Source: an uncultured Achromobacter sp. (lineage in GTDB: Bacteria; Pseudomonadota; Gammaproteobacteria; Burkholderiales; Burkholderiaceae_B). From it: a stretch of DNA of 7,685 nucleotides. Below are positions 7,201 to 7,685 of this stretch, piece by piece (position 1 is the first letter of the stretch; every line of letters starts with the position of its first letter). The stretch spans positions 1 to 7,685 of the forward strand of contig CAJYKY010000516.1 of the NCBI GenBank assembly GCA_913775005.1, given 5' to 3'. The position numbers and the translations under genes were made by a program. The notes below the pieces were generated by a model. The model made no database searches. It was given only the letters and a program-made list of their open reading frames with translations, and was not told the DNA's origin.

Positions 7201-7568
7201 GCGCCGAGACCCTCTACGCGCTGCAAGCCCGCCACGCCAACGGCGAGCGCATCTATCAGAACGCATGCGCAGCCTGCCATGACGCGGGCAGCGGTCCCAC
7301 CTTGTTCGGCGCGCGGCCTTTGCTGGCCGCCAACACGAACCTCCATGCCGCCACGCCCGACAACCTGATCCAGGTGATCCTGCATGGCATCCAGGAGCCC
7401 GCCGACGACGCATTGGGCTACATGCCCGCCTTCCGCGACAGCCTGAACGACGCGCAAGTCGCGGATCTGGTCGGCTACTTGCGGCAACGTTTTGCGCCAG
7501 GGGAGCCGGCATGGCCCGATCCCGCGGCAACGATTAAGCAGCTACGCGACGTCGCGCAGCTGCATTAG
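4230..7568 (+). CDS. nicB: NicB-like fusion: degenerate Mo-hydroxylase-type domain + TM + tri-haem cytochrome c
   Basis: This 1112-residue protein is the expected partner of NicA. Residues 20-91 resemble the a/b hammerhead of isoquinoline-oxidoreductase-type large subunits (LHGVVLRAP, HFAGVVAV). Later matches are DAAADAALLSQAVGRPV (213-229), FAEESYWHEQALAQGQDP to LRHL (362-387), VAEVAVQPDTGRIDVTRVV (from 474) and PAAAAIANAIHDATGVRLR (591-609). The first cofactor domain with its GQG motif is absent, and the usual GxGE active-site motif reads VDGV (584-587), with Gly586 where Glu is expected. A basic stretch precedes a membrane helix (637-655), so the rest should be periplasmic. Haem c sites are C688-C691-H692, C834-C837-H838 and C1013-C1016-H1017, with likely Met ligands in GPMAP and GYMPAF. 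A Thr/Ala/Pro-rich linker (930-991) precedes haem 3. The ATG at 4230 overlaps nicA; Met8 is an alternative start. The symbol is by position and architecture; catalysis is doubtful. Confidence 0.8.
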   Translation: MTDSVADMSLLASRPLAELPADLLHGVVLRAPQVLWDGARYRGSLLQGVQSDAARREAGVVAVVQHEHFAGVVAVTPVYARQAALTLAPEWQRVWSEAQSWAGSSSAIQGDEPSGGGVDPILYMLHGQTSAAASAQVIAWSLNGHTRVWLPACSRDTQALVRQELSVFLHQPTAAITVTVIGHGDAQAAAQGGGASGAADDGHDACHPMDLMDAAADAALLSQAVGRPVSVVCVAGEDDERVLGIQPGRLSNDSALPQDGSINTLHRGADSSGEHADAPQGDATSLNAQIPAQHLPPSNTAVLTSQTPWALRPSLARLLSQPLQASAAAHATLRSSMPVVFSAQAGKPLRASVQELNAAQVFAEESYWHEQALAQGQDPQAWRLRHLPPGRGRDLAQQVATRAAQVAGETGVAGESAWAAQGGADDIGGDLARGRTGPASVSTDGMLRGTGFATAQVQCVDDTGAARMVWSAWVAEVAVQPDTGRIDVTRVVAGHDSQHLHAAQGASIEARIDAPDHLSIDHQAPWMLDSARRLLAEPAAFDTWSSPSLHSNATAGALDEWKQRRDVSNADAAALRITQGSLNVDGVVTLPAAAAIANAIHDATGVRLRQVPFQTESLRRALAGQRRSRNALSRGWKWLAAGMAGLAGVAVTLWPMKPALPLTAGPDVSLYSAAAIERGRLVAAAGDCMVCHTAPGGKTNAGGLALDTPFGTIYTTNITPDNDTGIGRWSYAAFERAMRQGVHQDGRQLYPAFPYTAYAKLSDADMQALYGYLMSQPAEKAEPPKTQLAFPFNLRPLLAGWNALFHDATPFTPDPSRSAAWLRGAYLVEGAGHCSACHTPRNRLGAEKTGVHYLAGGEAEGWTAPALNTLASGPRAWSSEELFQYLRTGYAPKHGVAAGPMAPVIHGLAELPDSDLRAITTYLMDLPEQGKAGAAGATSVSAVTPAAQANLRDDTSAPTISPAKASATQSATTSATRPTTAPASAPASPSSAETLYALQARHANGERIYQNACAACHDAGSGPTLFGARPLLAANTNLHAATPDNLIQVILHGIQEPADDALGYMPAFRDSLNDAQVADLVGYLRQRFAPGEPAWPDPAATIKQLRDVAQLH

Positions 7569-7626
7569 GGAAACGCGGATACAACGCGTGCAGCGTTACT
7601 GATGATCACATCAAGGGGTTTCATTT
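7569..7626 (+). promoter_or_regulatory. Short spacer with two small inverted repeats and a Shine-Dalgarno
   Basis: AACGC (7583-7587) pairs with GCGTT (7593-7597), and TGATG (7600-7604) pairs with CATCA (7609-7613). AAGGGG (7613-7618) is a good Shine-Dalgarno 8 nt before the ATG at 7627, and the second stem ends on its first base. There is no T tract, so the downstream gene is probably co-transcribed with nicB. Confidence 0.4.
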
Positions 7627-7685
7627 ATGTCAGCTTCATTGGTTTCAGTGGACAAAGCCATTCAGGTGGCGGGCGTCGGCAAGTT
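7627..7685 (+). CDS. Start of an unidentified gene, possibly an ABC transporter ATPase (cut by right edge)
   Basis: Nineteen codons are visible: MSASLVSVDKAIQVAGVGK, then an incomplete codon. The ATG is preceded by AAGGGG at 8 nt and follows the nicB stop by 58 bp, so it should belong to the same operon. A short strand followed by GVGK near residue 17 is like the first strand of many ABC-transporter ATP-binding subunits of the nitrate/sulfonate/taurine type, just before the A-loop. In this setting a transporter for nicotinate or another pyridine would make sense. This is a guess from a very short peptide, and other products are possible. Confidence 0.35.
   Translation, partial: MSASLVSVDKAIQVAGVGK

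Noticed and set aside
4230..7568. nicB as a pseudogene
   Set aside because: The frame is uninterrupted, all three haem motifs and the membrane anchor are intact, and it overlaps nicA. Loss of motifs is limited to the N-terminal domain, so altered function fits better than decay.
7583..7597. Terminator after nicB
   Set aside because: It has only 5-bp arms and no T run, and a gene with a good ribosome-binding site follows at once.
1..7685. CRISPR array, tRNA, rRNA or insertion sequence
   Set aside because: No spaced repeat series, cloverleaf, or transposase-like frame with terminal inverted repeats was seen.

Overview
The window reads as part of an aerobic nicotinate (niacin) degradation island of the nic type. 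The probable host is a GC-rich betaproteobacterium of the Bordetella/Achromobacter group (Alcaligenaceae). That placement rests on GC-rich codon use and on recalled similarity of the proteins to Pseudomonas putida and Bordetella Nic enzymes; no search was run.

Layout. The minus strand carries nicE, nicD and nicX in that transcriptional order, reading leftwards from about position 2137, with nicX cut by the left edge. A 275-bp divergent control region (2138-2412), clearly more AT-rich than the genes, separates them from plus-strand nicC, nicA and a large nicB-like gene. The first 59 bases of another plus-strand gene run off the right edge. Both arms look like tight operons: nicE/nicD overlap by 4 bp, nicA/nicB overlap by 8 bp, and no convincing internal terminator is visible.

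How the genes work together. NicA with a NicB-type partner hydroxylates nicotinate to 6-hydroxynicotinate and passes the electrons to membrane c-type haems. NicC converts that to 2,5-dihydroxypyridine, NicX opens the ring to N-formylmaleamate, NicD removes formate to give maleamate, and NicE isomerises maleate to fumarate. The maleamate amidase (NicF) and the regulator (NicR/BpsR type) are not in the window; NicF could lie just beyond the left edge.

The most unusual object is the 1112-residue NicB-like protein. Its C-terminal half is a good membrane-anchored tri-haem cytochrome. Its N-terminal half still follows the fold of a molybdenum hydroxylase large subunit, but it lacks the first cofactor-binding domain and appears to have lost the signature cofactor and catalytic motifs, including the active-site Glu. 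It may be a non-catalytic scaffold that links a separate Mo subunit to the haem relay. Other points of note are related palindromes at both ends of the divergent promoter, a further inverted repeat between them, and a small tandem duplication over the nicD stop codon.
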